From assembly GCF_030269485.1 (NCBI RefSeq), contig NZ_BSTL01000007.1, positions 339,945 through 403,944 on the forward strand: a stretch of 64,000 bases of DNA, written 5' to 3'. Position 1 is the stretch's first letter; each line of letters opens with the position of its first letter. The translations under genes and the position numbers were made by a program. Below are positions 18,401 to 25,445 of this stretch, piece by piece. A model generated the notes under the pieces. The model was not told the DNA's origin. It did not search any database and worked only from the letters and a program-made list of their open reading frames with translations. This DNA comes from Actinoplanes sp. NBRC 103695. Lineage in GTDB: Bacteria; Actinomycetota; Actinomycetes; Mycobacteriales; Micromonosporaceae.

Positions 18401-18815
18401 CGGCGCGGCGGACGAGGACGCGGCCGGCGACGAGCAGCTGGCCGCCCTGCAGGAGGCGTTCCTGGCCGGCGAGTGGGCGAACCGTTCCCCGGTCGAGGTG
18501 GAGGTCCCGTTCGCGACCACGATCGCCGGGGTGGTCGTCCGGGGCCGGATGGACGCGGTGTTCGCCGATCCGGGCGGCCGGTACGACGTGATCGACTGGA
18601 AGACGGGCCGTCAGCCGGGACCGGCCGAGGCGTCCGCGGCGGCGGTGCAGCTGTCCGCGTACCGGATCGCCTGGGCCTCTCTGGCGAACGTGCCGGTGAC
18701 GCATGTGCGGGCCGGCTTCCACTACGTCGGGGAGGGCGCCACGGTGCGGCCCGCCGACCTGATGGACCCGGCCGAGCTGGCGGCGTTACTCGAAGACCTC
18801 CCCGAGCAGAGCTAG
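15429..18815 (+). CDS. adnB: AdnB-type helicase-nuclease subunit
   Basis: Lead motor of the AdnAB DNA end-processing complex, 1128 residues. UvrD-like motor: AGAGSGKTETMASRVVWLVANGY (Walker A and the AdnB-typical continuation), LTFTRKAAGEL (motif Ia), LLDEYQDTSHAQ (motif II, canonical DEYQ), GDPCQSIYGWRG (motif III) and TAHAAKGLEWDVVAVAGL. C-terminal RecB-type nuclease: RGRMDAVF and DVIDWKTGR. It has no Cys cluster, unlike its partner. GTG 15429 starts 14 nt after the adnA stop with a GAGGAA ribosome binding site, so the two are co-translated. Its end overlaps the convergent next gene by 30 bp. Confidence 0.93.
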   Translation: MTQPSLFTEGPPRPRRQADAGPRYTPLELARLLRLHPPTREQTDIIAAPVEPILVVAGAGSGKTETMASRVVWLVANGYAHPDQILGLTFTRKAAGELAHRIRTRLGQLVRRLGRDDALAGEATVATYHSYAARVVTEHGLRAGFEPSARLLTEAARWQIVDSLVRSYTGEMTGLNRAPGTVTDDVLALAGELAEHLVTPDELAAWTGRFTGEVQSLPGRVYKDVSDMLQRQRHRLTLLPLVRRYEQRKLDLEAMDFGDQMARAARVARDHPEVGEIERGRFRVVLLDEYQDTSHAQVTMLNALFGGGHPVTAVGDPCQSIYGWRGASAGTLDRFPGEFARRDGRDAAVLTLSKSWRNRPEILDVANALSAPLRAAGARVSELVPAQRTAEGVGGRTVACALLPTYVQEAEWIADSMLTAWRISAGMPDKPAAEIPVEKRPTSAVLVRVRSQIAVLEEALRARGLPVEVVGLGGLLDTPEVRDVVCTLRVLADPADGASLLRLLTGARWRIGPRDLVALHRRARSLAAARAAAVNDEEPDEVVGDRLDDATLVEAMADLGAAQQYSAEAYARLRSYARELAELRKRLDQPLPDLVADIERTIGLDVEVAVRGWQTGDAGLARGHLDTLGDVAARYAGDTDGGTLAGFLAFLTAAEEEERGLEPGQVDVVEGAVQILTAHAAKGLEWDVVAVAGLAKGVWPGLVRSSDHYLMGMGVLPFPLRGDRDGLPLLDLSEAADQKDVATALGTFAADWRGHDEREERRLAYVAVTRPRRLLLCSAYWWGDGVKKPRGPSVFLNEVRESCLAGAGVVDVWTPEPAPDATNPSAELVASAEWPADPLGLRRPAMQAAADLIRRMITMPEPDAAVAFAELAEADPEIAERAGMAADLVGLPEAKEAGDPAVERWRTEATMLLAERSERARRDGPLEVAVPPHLSVSQLVVLRRDPQRLARSLRRPLPQTPAPYARRGTAFHAWLEQRFGSVRLLDLDELPGAADEDAAGDEQLAALQEAFLAGEWANRSPVEVEVPFATTIAGVVVRGRMDAVFADPGGRYDVIDWKTGRQPGPAEASAAAVQLSAYRIAWASLANVPVTHVRAGFHYVGEGATVRPADLMDPAELAALLEDLPEQS

Positions 18816-19178
18816 CAGCGCGGTCGCGTAGGCCTCCTCGGCGGTGGGCGCGGTGAACACCTCGGTGGTCTCGACCGAATATCCGTCATCGGTGCGGTGA
18901 AGGCTCCGGAACGTCCCGCCGAGGAGGTCCCGGAGCTGGTTCTCGCGGGGCAGCCAGAGGGTCTCCTCGATCTCCACGTCGTCCAGCGCCCACTCGGTGG
19001 TGCCGTTGAATCCGATCACCCGGCCCTCCGGCACCTGATGCACCTCGATGGTCATGTTGCTCAGCACGAACACCTCGTCGTCGAGGTCTCGATCGGGGAT
19101 GGTGAACCGGTCGCCGGGGCCCGGTTTCCACACCAGTCCAGCGTCCTTGAGCTGCTGTGCCATCTGCACGCCGATCAC
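18786..19178 (-). CDS. Conserved actinobacterial hypothetical protein
   Basis: 130-residue soluble protein of a family common next to cold-shock genes in actinomycetes and sometimes mislabelled as a pilus-assembly (CpaE) protein. Recognisable family segments include [33 protein letters not shown] and [13 protein letters not shown]. No catalytic motif is visible. GTG 19178 has an excellent ribosome binding site (AAGGAGG, 7 nt spacer). It overlaps the adnB-like 3' end tail to tail by 30 bp. Function unknown. Confidence 0.78.
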   Translation of the reverse strand: MIGVQMAQQLKDAGLVWKPGPGDRFTIPDRDLDDEVFVLSNMTIEVHQVPEGRVIGFNGTTEWALDDVEIEETLWLPRENQLRDLLGGTFRSLHRTDDGYSVETTEVFTAPTAEEAYATALLALLGEVFE

Positions 19179-19240
19179 TTGGCGGCCTCCTTCACCGTGC
19201 TACGCTCGCCCCGTTGTCAGTTTGGTTCCCAAGTACTCAG

Positions 19241-19280
19241 GAGCGCCTGTGGGGGAAGTCTGCCCCAGGCGCTCTTTGTC
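19241..19280 (+). promoter_or_regulatory. Hairpin in the cold-shock gene leader
   Basis: GAGCGCCTG-T-GGG (19241-19253) pairs with CCCCAGGCGCTC (19263-19274) with one bulged T and an 8-nt loop, followed by TTTGTC. It lies about 125 nt upstream of the cold-shock ATG, where the 5' leader would be, and no plus-strand gene reads into it from upstream. It could be an attenuator or a temperature-responsive structure; this is inference. Confidence 0.5.
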
Positions 19281-19399
19281 GTAACCCGGGTCTTCCGGTC
19301 GGGCGATCAGTACGACAGCACGAGATCCGCGAAGTGCGGCTCTTACCACCCTCGCTCCCGCCGCCGAAGCGGGCGCGTTCGACCGTGGAGGACACGATC

Positions 19400-19603
19400 A
19401 TGGTTTTCGGCGTAGTGAAGTGGTTCAACGCGGACAAGGGCTACGGATTCATCACCCCGGAGGACGGCGGCGCTGACGTGTTCGCCCACTTCTCCGCGAT
19501 CCAGAGCTCGGGCTACCGCAGCCTCGAGGAGAACCAGCGGGTCGAGTTCGAGGTGACCACGGGCCAGAAGGGCCCGCAGGCCGCCAACATCCGCCCCGTC
19601 TGA
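19400..19603 (+). CDS. Cold-shock domain protein (CspA family)
   Basis: 67-residue single-domain OB-fold RNA chaperone. RNP1 (KGYGFI) and RNP2 (DVFAHFSAI) are both intact, and the length is exactly that of the actinobacterial Csp family. ATG 19400 is preceded by GGAGGACACGATC. The gene has a leader of up to about 190 nt with a stable hairpin and is followed by a strong terminator, so it is monocistronic. Leader-mediated control is typical of cold-shock genes. Confidence 0.97.
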   Translation: MVFGVVKWFNADKGYGFITPEDGGADVFAHFSAIQSSGYRSLEENQRVEFEVTTGQKGPQAANIRPV

Positions 19604-19620
19604 CAAGTGGCCCTTGTCAG
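19600..19620 (+). other. Small hairpin at the cold-shock gene stop
   Basis: CTGACAAG and CTTGTCAG form an 8-bp perfect stem around TGGCC, including the TGA stop. It lies just before the terminator and may add 3' stability. Confidence 0.5.
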
Positions 19621-19633
19621 CTGAAACACCAGG

Positions 19634-19679
19634 TCGGCGCCGTCTCCCCAAGTGGGGGCACGGCGCCGCTTGCATTTGT
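19634..19679 (+). terminator. Terminator of the cold-shock gene
   Basis: CGGCGCCGT ... ACGGCGCCG form an outer stem (19635-19643 with 19660-19668), with an inner CCCC/GGGG stem and AAGT loop, followed by TGCATTTG. A strong rho-independent type structure. Confidence 0.85.
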
Positions 19680-19725
19680 TCGCACTTCGAGGCAACCAAC
19701 TGATGATCACTGACGTCATAGGGGT

Positions 19726-19839
19726 ATGGAAACCGCACGCCGCGAGTTGACCTTCGTGCTCGGTGTCGCCCTGGTGGGCTTGATGCTGGTGACCCTGGTG
19801 GCTTTTGCCCCCTGGTACGACAGCCTGGTGCTGAGCTGA
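19726..19839 (+). CDS. Single-helix membrane micro-protein (37 residues)
   Basis: Short gene: basic N-terminus (METARRELTF), one transmembrane helix (VLGVALVGLMLVTLVAFAPW), then YDSLVLS. Topology is N-in. A weak purine tract (AGGGG) immediately upstream is the only ribosome binding signal. The amphipathic design and third-position bias support a real micro-protein, but no family is recognised. Confidence 0.5.
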   Translation: METARRELTFVLGVALVGLMLVTLVAFAPWYDSLVLS

Positions 19840-19887
19840 CGCGAGGGCTTCACCGCCTCACACCCGACGTGGTGTTCACTGGTAGGT

Positions 19888-20760
19888 GTGAGTGAGCGTT
19901 GGCAGCGTCCAGGTGGGTCGTGGGGATCAGGCACGGTCACCGCGCCGCCCCCGCCGCCGGACCTGCCCCCGCCGCCCGCCCCGCCGAAACCCGGTGGCGA
20001 CGGCCCGGCCAGGCGCAAGCGTCAGATGTTCGTCTTCGGTGGTGTCGCCGGCGCGATCCTCGCCACCGGTCTGATCATCATCCTGGTCGTGGTGTTCTCC
20101 GGCAGCGGCGACCCGTTCGGCAGCGGCAAGGCCGACGCGCCCTCGGACGTCCGCCCGCCGCTGGCCCAGATGTGCCCGGCGCCGACCGTGGCACCCAGCG
20201 ATCCGCCGCCCGCCGGTCCGAGCGCCGCGCCACCCGCCCCGACCGGGCAGCGGACGGTCGACGAGGAGGCCGGGATCTCGTACAACGCGTACGGCTCGCC
20301 CTGGGTCGCCTGGAACGAGGTGTGGCGGGCCGGGACGCTGGAGGTGCCGTACAAGGTCGGGCAGCACTTCGTGACCGAGGAGTACTCGGCCGGGCAGTAC
20401 CACGCCTCGATCCTGTCGGCGGCGGTCCCGGCCGCGGACAACGACGCGGTCACCTTCGACATGGAGTGTGTGGGCCGGCAGGTGGCGGCGGACGTCCGCG
20501 CCGAGTACTACCCGCAGCCGAACACGATGGAGCCGATCCGTGACGGGCTGACCAGGCTGGGTGGCCGTCCGGCCTATCTGGCCGAGTTCCGGCTGCACTT
20601 CTCGGCGGCCGGGCTGCAGGCCAAGGACGAGCTCTCCGCGGTGGCCGTGATCGATGTCGGCAAGCCGACCGCCGCGGTGCTCTACATCTCGATCCCGGGT
20701 ACGCACAAGCAGTTCGACTACGTCATAGACGACGTGCTGTCCTCCGTACGCCCGCTCTGA
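19888..20760 (+). CDS. Single-pass membrane protein with extracytoplasmic domain
   Basis: 290 residues. A Pro-rich cytoplasmic N-terminus (TAPPPPPDLPPPPAPPKP) precedes a basic stop and a transmembrane helix (MFVFGGVAGAILATGLIIILVVVF). A Pro/Ala-rich extracytoplasmic linker leads into a globular domain of about 170 residues with two Cys (MCPAP, MECVGR). The architecture resembles actinobacterial membrane-anchored solute- or cell-wall-sensing proteins of unknown function. GTG start. Its 3' end overlaps the convergent Rrf2 gene by 43 bp. Confidence 0.72.
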   Translation: MSERWQRPGGSWGSGTVTAPPPPPDLPPPPAPPKPGGDGPARRKRQMFVFGGVAGAILATGLIIILVVVFSGSGDPFGSGKADAPSDVRPPLAQMCPAPTVAPSDPPPAGPSAAPPAPTGQRTVDEEAGISYNAYGSPWVAWNEVWRAGTLEVPYKVGQHFVTEEYSAGQYHASILSAAVPAADNDAVTFDMECVGRQVAADVRAEYYPQPNTMEPIRDGLTRLGGRPAYLAEFRLHFSAAGLQAKDELSAVAVIDVGKPTAAVLYISIPGTHKQFDYVIDDVLSSVRPL

Positions 20761-21188
20761 AGCGAAGTGTTCCCGCTCCGCAGCGTCGTGTTCCCGCTCT
20801 GTAGCTCGGCCAGCGTCCGGTGGTCGACCACGCCCTCGATCGCCTCCTCGACGGCGACCCAGACGTCCCGCAGGCCGATGGCCGCGCCGTGGTAGGTGGT
20901 GGTGGCCGTGGGCAGCCCGCGGACCGTGGTCAGGGCGCCGCCGACCGCGCGCACCACGTCGCCGATGGTGATCTCGTCGGCCGGGCGGGCCAGCTGGTAT
21001 CCGCCGTCGACGCCGCGGTGGCTGTGCAGCAGCCCGGCCCGGCGCAGGTCGAGCAGGATGCCCTGCAGGAAGCTGAGTGGGATGTCCTGGGCGGCGGCCA
21101 GCGTCGCAGCCTTCACCAGGTGGGGACCGTCGGCGGCCACCGAGAGCATGGCTCGGACGGCATAGTCGGTGCGTGCCGAGACGTACAC
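20718..21188 (-). CDS. Rrf2-family regulator without iron-sulfur cysteines
   Basis: 156-residue winged-helix regulator: SARTDYAVRAMLSVAA, the recognition region IPLSFLQGILLDLRRAGLLHSHRGVDGGYQLARP, then ITIGDVVRAVGG. The cysteine triad used by IscR/NsrR to hold an Fe-S cluster is absent, because the region after VVRAVGG has no Cys, so sensing must use another ligand. GTG 21188 lies 7 nt downstream of minus-strand TAGGTT (21196-21201), a leaderless start. The C-terminus carries a short repeat (SGNTTLRSGNTSLQSG). No divergent partner. Confidence 0.9.
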   Translation of the reverse strand: MYVSARTDYAVRAMLSVAADGPHLVKAATLAAAQDIPLSFLQGILLDLRRAGLLHSHRGVDGGYQLARPADEITIGDVVRAVGGALTTVRGLPTATTTYHGAAIGLRDVWVAVEEAIEGVVDHRTLAELQSGNTTLRSGNTSLQSGRTEDSTSSMT

Positions 21189-21228
21189 GACAGTAAACCT
21201 ACCATGCGGATAGGAATAATGGGTGGCC

Positions 21229-21618
21229 TCAAGAGGCGGCGGTGAATGCCTCCGCGGCCTCGTGCAGCGCCTTGACCGTCGCCGGGTCGCCCGTCGACTC
21301 GCGCAGCGCGCGCGCCGGCACGAGCCCGCCCACACCCACCTCACGCAGCCAGGAGGCGGCCTGCGAGGTGCGGTTGACGGTGTGGAAGATGCTGATCAGC
21401 TCGACCGCGGCGGACAGCCGCCGGGCGGCCGTGTCGCTGCTCAGCACCGGGCCGGCGGACCACGACCGGAACTCGTCGATGGTGTTGGCGCCGGCCAGGT
21501 AGGCGGTCAGGTCCTCGCCCAGCACCTCGTCGCAGACCTCGATGTTCGCCGAGACCCCGCTCTCCCGAAGGAAAGCCGAGCCTTCCCGAGGAGCGGCGCG
21601 TAACGCGGTCGCAGTCAT
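21229..21618 (-). CDS. MbcA/ParS/Xre-like antitoxin-type protein
   Basis: 129 residues, last gene of the putative conflict operon. Residues 30-60 read as a degenerate helix-turn-helix (VLGEDLTAYLAGANTIDEFRSWSAG). Residues 63-125 (AARRLSAAVELISIFH, then AASWLREVGVGGLVPARALRES) match the toxin-binding helical domain of DUF2384 antitoxins, where the WL-x5-LGG-x-P-x2-L pattern is typical. Known partners of that domain are RES-type NAD-degrading toxins; here the upstream neighbour is SIR2-like. ATG 21618 is 5 nt after the SIR2-gene stop, implying coupling. A neutralising or sensor role is inferred. Confidence 0.65.
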   Translation of the reverse strand: MTATALRAAPREGSAFLRESGVSANIEVCDEVLGEDLTAYLAGANTIDEFRSWSAGPVLSSDTAARRLSAAVELISIFHTVNRTSQAASWLREVGVGGLVPARALRESTGDPATVKALHEAAEAFTAAS

Positions 21619-21623
21619 GCCCA

Positions 21624-23747
21624 CTACGTTACTTCTCCGCGACCATCGGGGCGAGCGCCCAGATAAAGGTCGTTCACGTGGTCGGCCAGCACGTCCAGCG
21701 CCGGCCGGCCCATCTCGATCGCCGCCACGAACGCCGCCCACGAGTCCAGCGGGAAGTCGTCCACCCGCGGCATCGTCGCCGACGTCAGATAGACCGGCAG
21801 CAGCATCGCGTTGTGGAAGAGCCACGGCACGTAGCTGCCGTCCGAGTCCCAGCCGCGCAGCTCGCGCGTGCGATAGAGGTGTTCCCGCAGTTCCTCGCGG
21901 GTGGACCAGCTCAGCATGTGCGCGTCGTGCTTCAGATTCTTGATGTACGGGTTGTAGAGGTGCCCCGGCCCGAACCCGAACGTCTGCCGCCACGACGCCC
22001 AGAGCAGCGCCTCGTCCCGGCCGCCCAGCGTCAGCACGTCCCCGGTCTGGCTCTCCAGCAGCATGCTGTTCAGGTACGGCCACAGGGTCAGCGGGATCAG
22101 CAGCCGGCTCGCGTCGGTGCGCAACATCGCCTGCACGATCGGCCAGGCGTTGGCCTCCAGCGCATCCCAGTCGGCCAGGTGCGGCACCGCCTTCACCGCG
22201 GCGAGCATGCTGTACAGCGACGGGTTCCGGTCGCTGTAGAAGATCCGCCGGGCCACGCCCCACGGGTCGGTCGGCCGGAGCAGGGACTCCGGCGACGGCG
22301 TACGCGGCAGGCGCTGGCTCTGTTCGACGAACTCGCCCAGGCTGACGAACCGCACCTGGGCGCCGTGCCCGGTCCGGCCGATCCAGTGCTGCAGGTCGGC
22401 GCGGAAGCTGTCGCCGGACTCGGCGGTCCGGGTGCCCACGTCGTCCAGCACCATCCGCACCTCGACGCCGAGCCGGGCCAGCGCCCCGGCCACGAACGCC
22501 TGCACCATGTGGATCACCGACGCCCGCGGCCGCAGCCGCACCGGCCACAGCACCCGGGCCGGCCGCCGCGTGCCCTGCTGCTGGTTCACCCAGCCGAACC
22601 GGCGTTCCAGCTGCAGCAGCAGCCCGGGAACGTCGGCCGGCGGCGTCGAGTCGGGCTGGGTGACCAGCTCCCGTTCCCACTTGTGGTGCCGGGCCACGTG
22701 CCGCCGCCCGGTCTCGCGGGCCGGCACGATCACCCCGGCCCGGTCGGCCAGCGCCGGGAACAGCCGCTCGGTGTCGATGCCCGGGAAACACTCCACCTCG
22801 GTGCCGGTCAGCTGCTTGAGCCGCTCGCCGGTCCGCAGCGCCTGGTCCGGGTCGGCGTCGAAGAGGCCCCACAGCACCCGCAGCCGGCGGCGCCGGGCGA
22901 CCAGCGCGATCGCCGAGGCCAGCGTGCCCGCCCAGTCGGTGGTGCCGAGCACGCACACGGTGTCGCCGCGGATCAGCGCGGCGGTGCCGTCGACCAGGTC
23001 GGTGGCGGCGGTGATCCGGGCCGGGTCGTGCAGCAGCCGGGGACCGCGGACGTGCAGCGTCGGCCGCCAGAAGCCGTGCGTGTGGAAGACCCGGATCGCG
23101 CCGTCCGCGCCGGCCGACGCGCCGTACCCGCCGCTCAGGTCCAGCGGCAGGCTCACCGCCAGACCACCGGCGTGCCGGACGGCGATCTCGATCAGCGGGT
23201 CGAAGTTGGTGGTGATCACCCGGTTGTCGAAGGCGACCGCGGTCTGCGCGAGCAGGTGGCCGAGCGCCTCCACGCCGCGCGGGAGCTGCCAGCCGTACCG
23301 CTCGTTCTCCAGCGCCTCGCCGACGCCGCGCTCCACCCGCTGCCCCAGACCGCGGGTGGCCAGCGGCGACTCCATCGGGTCCTCCGGCGCGTACGCCTTC
23401 AGCACGGCCTGCTGCGCGATCACGTCGAAGGCGCCGGCCGAGACCCAGTCGGAGAAGACCCTCCGGTACGCGCGGTAGACGTCGATCGCCGGTACCGGAC
23501 CGAGCCGCGCCCGAGCCTGCGCCAGCGCGCGTTGCAACGATCCCTCGTCGTTGCGGCCGGCCGCGTACTGGTCGGCGATCTCCAGCAGGCCCGGCACCCG
23601 CGGCACCACGCTCGCCGACACGCCCGAGCCGACCATCAGCGTGATCTGCTCCGAACCGGAAAGGCTCGCCGACAGCCGGCCGAGCAGCATCGCCTCGCCC
23701 GCGCTGAGCTCCTCCTCGGGACCGTCTCCGCCGGACCAGTCAGTCAT
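21624..23747 (-). CDS. SIR2-like protein with unrecognised C-terminal half
   Basis: 707 residues. The N-terminal half is a SIR2-type fold: MVGSGVSAS (40-46, NAD-binding GxGxS), VITTNFDPLIE (TTNFD, 179-183) and FHTHGFW (His224, catalytic position). In defence proteins such domains hydrolyse NAD+; that activity here is inferred. From about residue 330 an unfamiliar region of about 375 residues follows, with LWPVRLRPRASVIHMVQAF and VEVRMVLDD. ATG 23747 lies 5 nt after the caspase stop; a GTG at 23780 would overlap that gene. Middle gene of a tightly coupled operon. Confidence 0.78.
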   Translation of the reverse strand: MTDWSGGDGPEEELSAGEAMLLGRLSASLSGSEQITLMVGSGVSASVVPRVPGLLEIADQYAAGRNDEGSLQRALAQARARLGPVPAIDVYRAYRRVFSDWVSAGAFDVIAQQAVLKAYAPEDPMESPLATRGLGQRVERGVGEALENERYGWQLPRGVEALGHLLAQTAVAFDNRVITTNFDPLIEIAVRHAGGLAVSLPLDLSGGYGASAGADGAIRVFHTHGFWRPTLHVRGPRLLHDPARITAATDLVDGTAALIRGDTVCVLGTTDWAGTLASAIALVARRRRLRVLWGLFDADPDQALRTGERLKQLTGTEVECFPGIDTERLFPALADRAGVIVPARETGRRHVARHHKWERELVTQPDSTPPADVPGLLLQLERRFGWVNQQQGTRRPARVLWPVRLRPRASVIHMVQAFVAGALARLGVEVRMVLDDVGTRTAESGDSFRADLQHWIGRTGHGAQVRFVSLGEFVEQSQRLPRTPSPESLLRPTDPWGVARRIFYSDRNPSLYSMLAAVKAVPHLADWDALEANAWPIVQAMLRTDASRLLIPLTLWPYLNSMLLESQTGDVLTLGGRDEALLWASWRQTFGFGPGHLYNPYIKNLKHDAHMLSWSTREELREHLYRTRELRGWDSDGSYVPWLFHNAMLLPVYLTSATMPRVDDFPLDSWAAFVAAIEMGRPALDVLADHVNDLYLGARPDGRGEVT

Positions 23748-23752
23748 GGCCG

Positions 23753-25042
23753 TCACCGGCCGGCCTGCAGCGACTGCCACAGTTCGCCGGGGCGCGCCGT
23801 GAACACCTGCCGGGTCGGCCGCCGGCTGACGATCAGCTCGCCGCGCTCGATGTAGTCCTCCAGCTCGCCGGGCCGCCAGCCGAGATAGCCGACGAAGATG
23901 CGCACGGTGTCGACGGTGTCCTCCAACTCGCCCAGCGCCTCGGTCAGCGCCATCGTGCCCAGCCGCTCCTCGTCGTCCCGCTCGCGTAAGGGGGTGAAGC
24001 GCAACGGGTGCGGCGCGCCCGACCGCAACATGGTCAGCACGATGTAGCCGTCCCGGGCCACCGGGCCGCCGTGGAAGAGCAGCGTGGGGGTGCTGATCAG
24101 GGAGCGCCAGGCGGCCGGGAAGTCAGCCGGGATCTCCCGGTCCGGGCGGGTCAGGCAGACGCCCAGCGCCCCGGTCGCGTTGTGCCGCAGCACCAGGATG
24201 GCCCGCTGGCCCAGCTCGTCGTCGATGAACCAGGGCGCCGCGTAGAGCACCGTCCCGGCCAGGTCACGCCGGGGGAGGCGGGCGTTGTGCACCAGCGCGA
24301 TCGCGGCGCCGAAATCGCGGGCGCGCATCTCCGGCCGCTCGAAGCCGCGGTGCAGCATCGCGTCGCGTACCGAACGCCAGATGGTCTCCACGGTCAGAGC
24401 CGGCGGCGTCGCCTCGCGCGGGCCGGGCTGATAACCCTCGCGCAGGAACCGCAACAGCTCGCCGGTGAACGCGGTGTGGATCTCGCCGTGCGGAGCACGC
24501 GCGCGCCGGTTGGCCGGCGCCGAGACCAGCAGGCAGGTGCCGTCGGTGGCGGCCTTGTCGGCGACCGCGTCGGTGCCGGTGAAGCCGGTGCCCAGTTCGG
24601 CGTCGGCGCGCCCGGAGTAGCAGCAGTCCAGGATCACCAGCCGGCGCCGTGCCCGGGTGCCGGCCACCGCCCAGCGGATCCAGTCGTACGGCAGGCCCTC
24701 CTCGTGCGGGGCGTCCGGGTCGCAGGCGGGCAGCGCCAGGATGAGTTTCTCGTCGTCGGCCGGGTCGACCAGCCCGTGCCCGGAGAAGTAGACCAGCAGC
24801 AGGCCGTCGCGTTCGGTCGCCGCGGCCGCCTCGCGCACCACCCGGCTGACCTCGCCCGGGCTGGCCGGGTCGAGCAGCACGTGGCAGTTCTCCGGCGGAA
24901 TGCCCCAGAAGTCGGCGTCGGCCAGCAGGTCGCCGAAGCCGGCCACGTTGTTGCGGACCGCGGGCAGCTCCGGCAGGTGCTGATAGCCGGACACGCCGAT
25001 CAGGACGACCTGGGACAGCGCCGGGTTGGCGACCTCACTCAT
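23753..25042 (-). CDS. Caspase-like peptidase fused to a YqgE/AlgH domain
   Basis: 429 residues. Residues 10-255 form a C14 caspase/metacaspase domain: VVLIGVSGYQHLPELP, YFSGHG (His89) and LDCCYSG (nucleophile Cys141), then LLVSAPANRRA. Residues 261-426 are a YqgE/AlgH (UPF0301) domain: AGTVLYAAPWFIDDE, HNATGALGVCLTRP, LLFHGGPV and RIFVGYLGWRPGELEDYIERG. I know no standard family with this fusion. ATG 25042 follows the EACC1 stop by 3 nt (TAGCCGATG). In related systems the caspase is the death effector and EACC1 its constant partner. The YqgE domain may serve as adaptor; this is inference. Confidence 0.88.
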   Translation of the reverse strand: MSEVANPALSQVVLIGVSGYQHLPELPAVRNNVAGFGDLLADADFWGIPPENCHVLLDPASPGEVSRVVREAAAATERDGLLLVYFSGHGLVDPADDEKLILALPACDPDAPHEEGLPYDWIRWAVAGTRARRRLVILDCCYSGRADAELGTGFTGTDAVADKAATDGTCLLVSAPANRRARAPHGEIHTAFTGELLRFLREGYQPGPREATPPALTVETIWRSVRDAMLHRGFERPEMRARDFGAAIALVHNARLPRRDLAGTVLYAAPWFIDDELGQRAILVLRHNATGALGVCLTRPDREIPADFPAAWRSLISTPTLLFHGGPVARDGYIVLTMLRSGAPHPLRFTPLRERDDEERLGTMALTEALGELEDTVDTVRIFVGYLGWRPGELEDYIERGELIVSRRPTRQVFTARPGELWQSLQAGR

Positions 25043-25045
25043 CGG

Positions 25046-25390
25046 CTATGCCCGCTCCAGCTCCCGCAGCGCGGTCTCCAGAGCCTCCGGCGTGGACGCT
25101 TCGATCCGGGTGGTGCCACCGTCCGGGTGAACGTGGGTCACCACCAACTCCGGCGGGCGCGGCCGGGACTCGCGCCACTGCTTGACGGCGAGCACCAGCT
25201 GGGCCGCCGAGAACCCGGTGCCGATGACCAGGGTCAGCACGTCGATCAGGGGGCCGAGTTCCTCCGGGTCGGGGTTCTCGGCGCGGGCCAGCCGCCCGTC
25301 CGAACGCGCGCCGGGCTCGTCGCGCAGCCATCGGAACAGCGACTCGGCATCCGCCTCGGACTCACACGTCAGTTGCAGCTGAACGGCCAT
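25046..25390 (-). CDS. EACC1-like effector-associated component
   Basis: 114 residues: a short beta-rich N-terminus (AVQLQLTCES), SLFRWLRDEP, a hydrophobic helix (GPLIDVLTLVIGTGFSAAQLVLAVKQW, about 46-72), then a ferredoxin-like tail (ELVVTHVHPDGGTTRIEAST). This is the pattern of effector-associated constant component 1, found beside caspase and trypsin-like effectors in actinobacterial conflict systems. It is the first gene of the operon, followed after 3 nt by the caspase. ATG 25390 is chosen because upstream residues in the longer frame are not family-like. The hydrophobic helix suggests membrane association. Confidence 0.72.
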   Translation of the reverse strand: MAVQLQLTCESEADAESLFRWLRDEPGARSDGRLARAENPDPEELGPLIDVLTLVIGTGFSAAQLVLAVKQWRESRPRPPELVVTHVHPDGGTTRIEASTPEALETALRELERA

Positions 25391-25445
25391 CGGGAGATTG
25401 AACCCTTTCGTTGCCCGGACCTTGCGAAAGTTAGCACCGCGCTTC

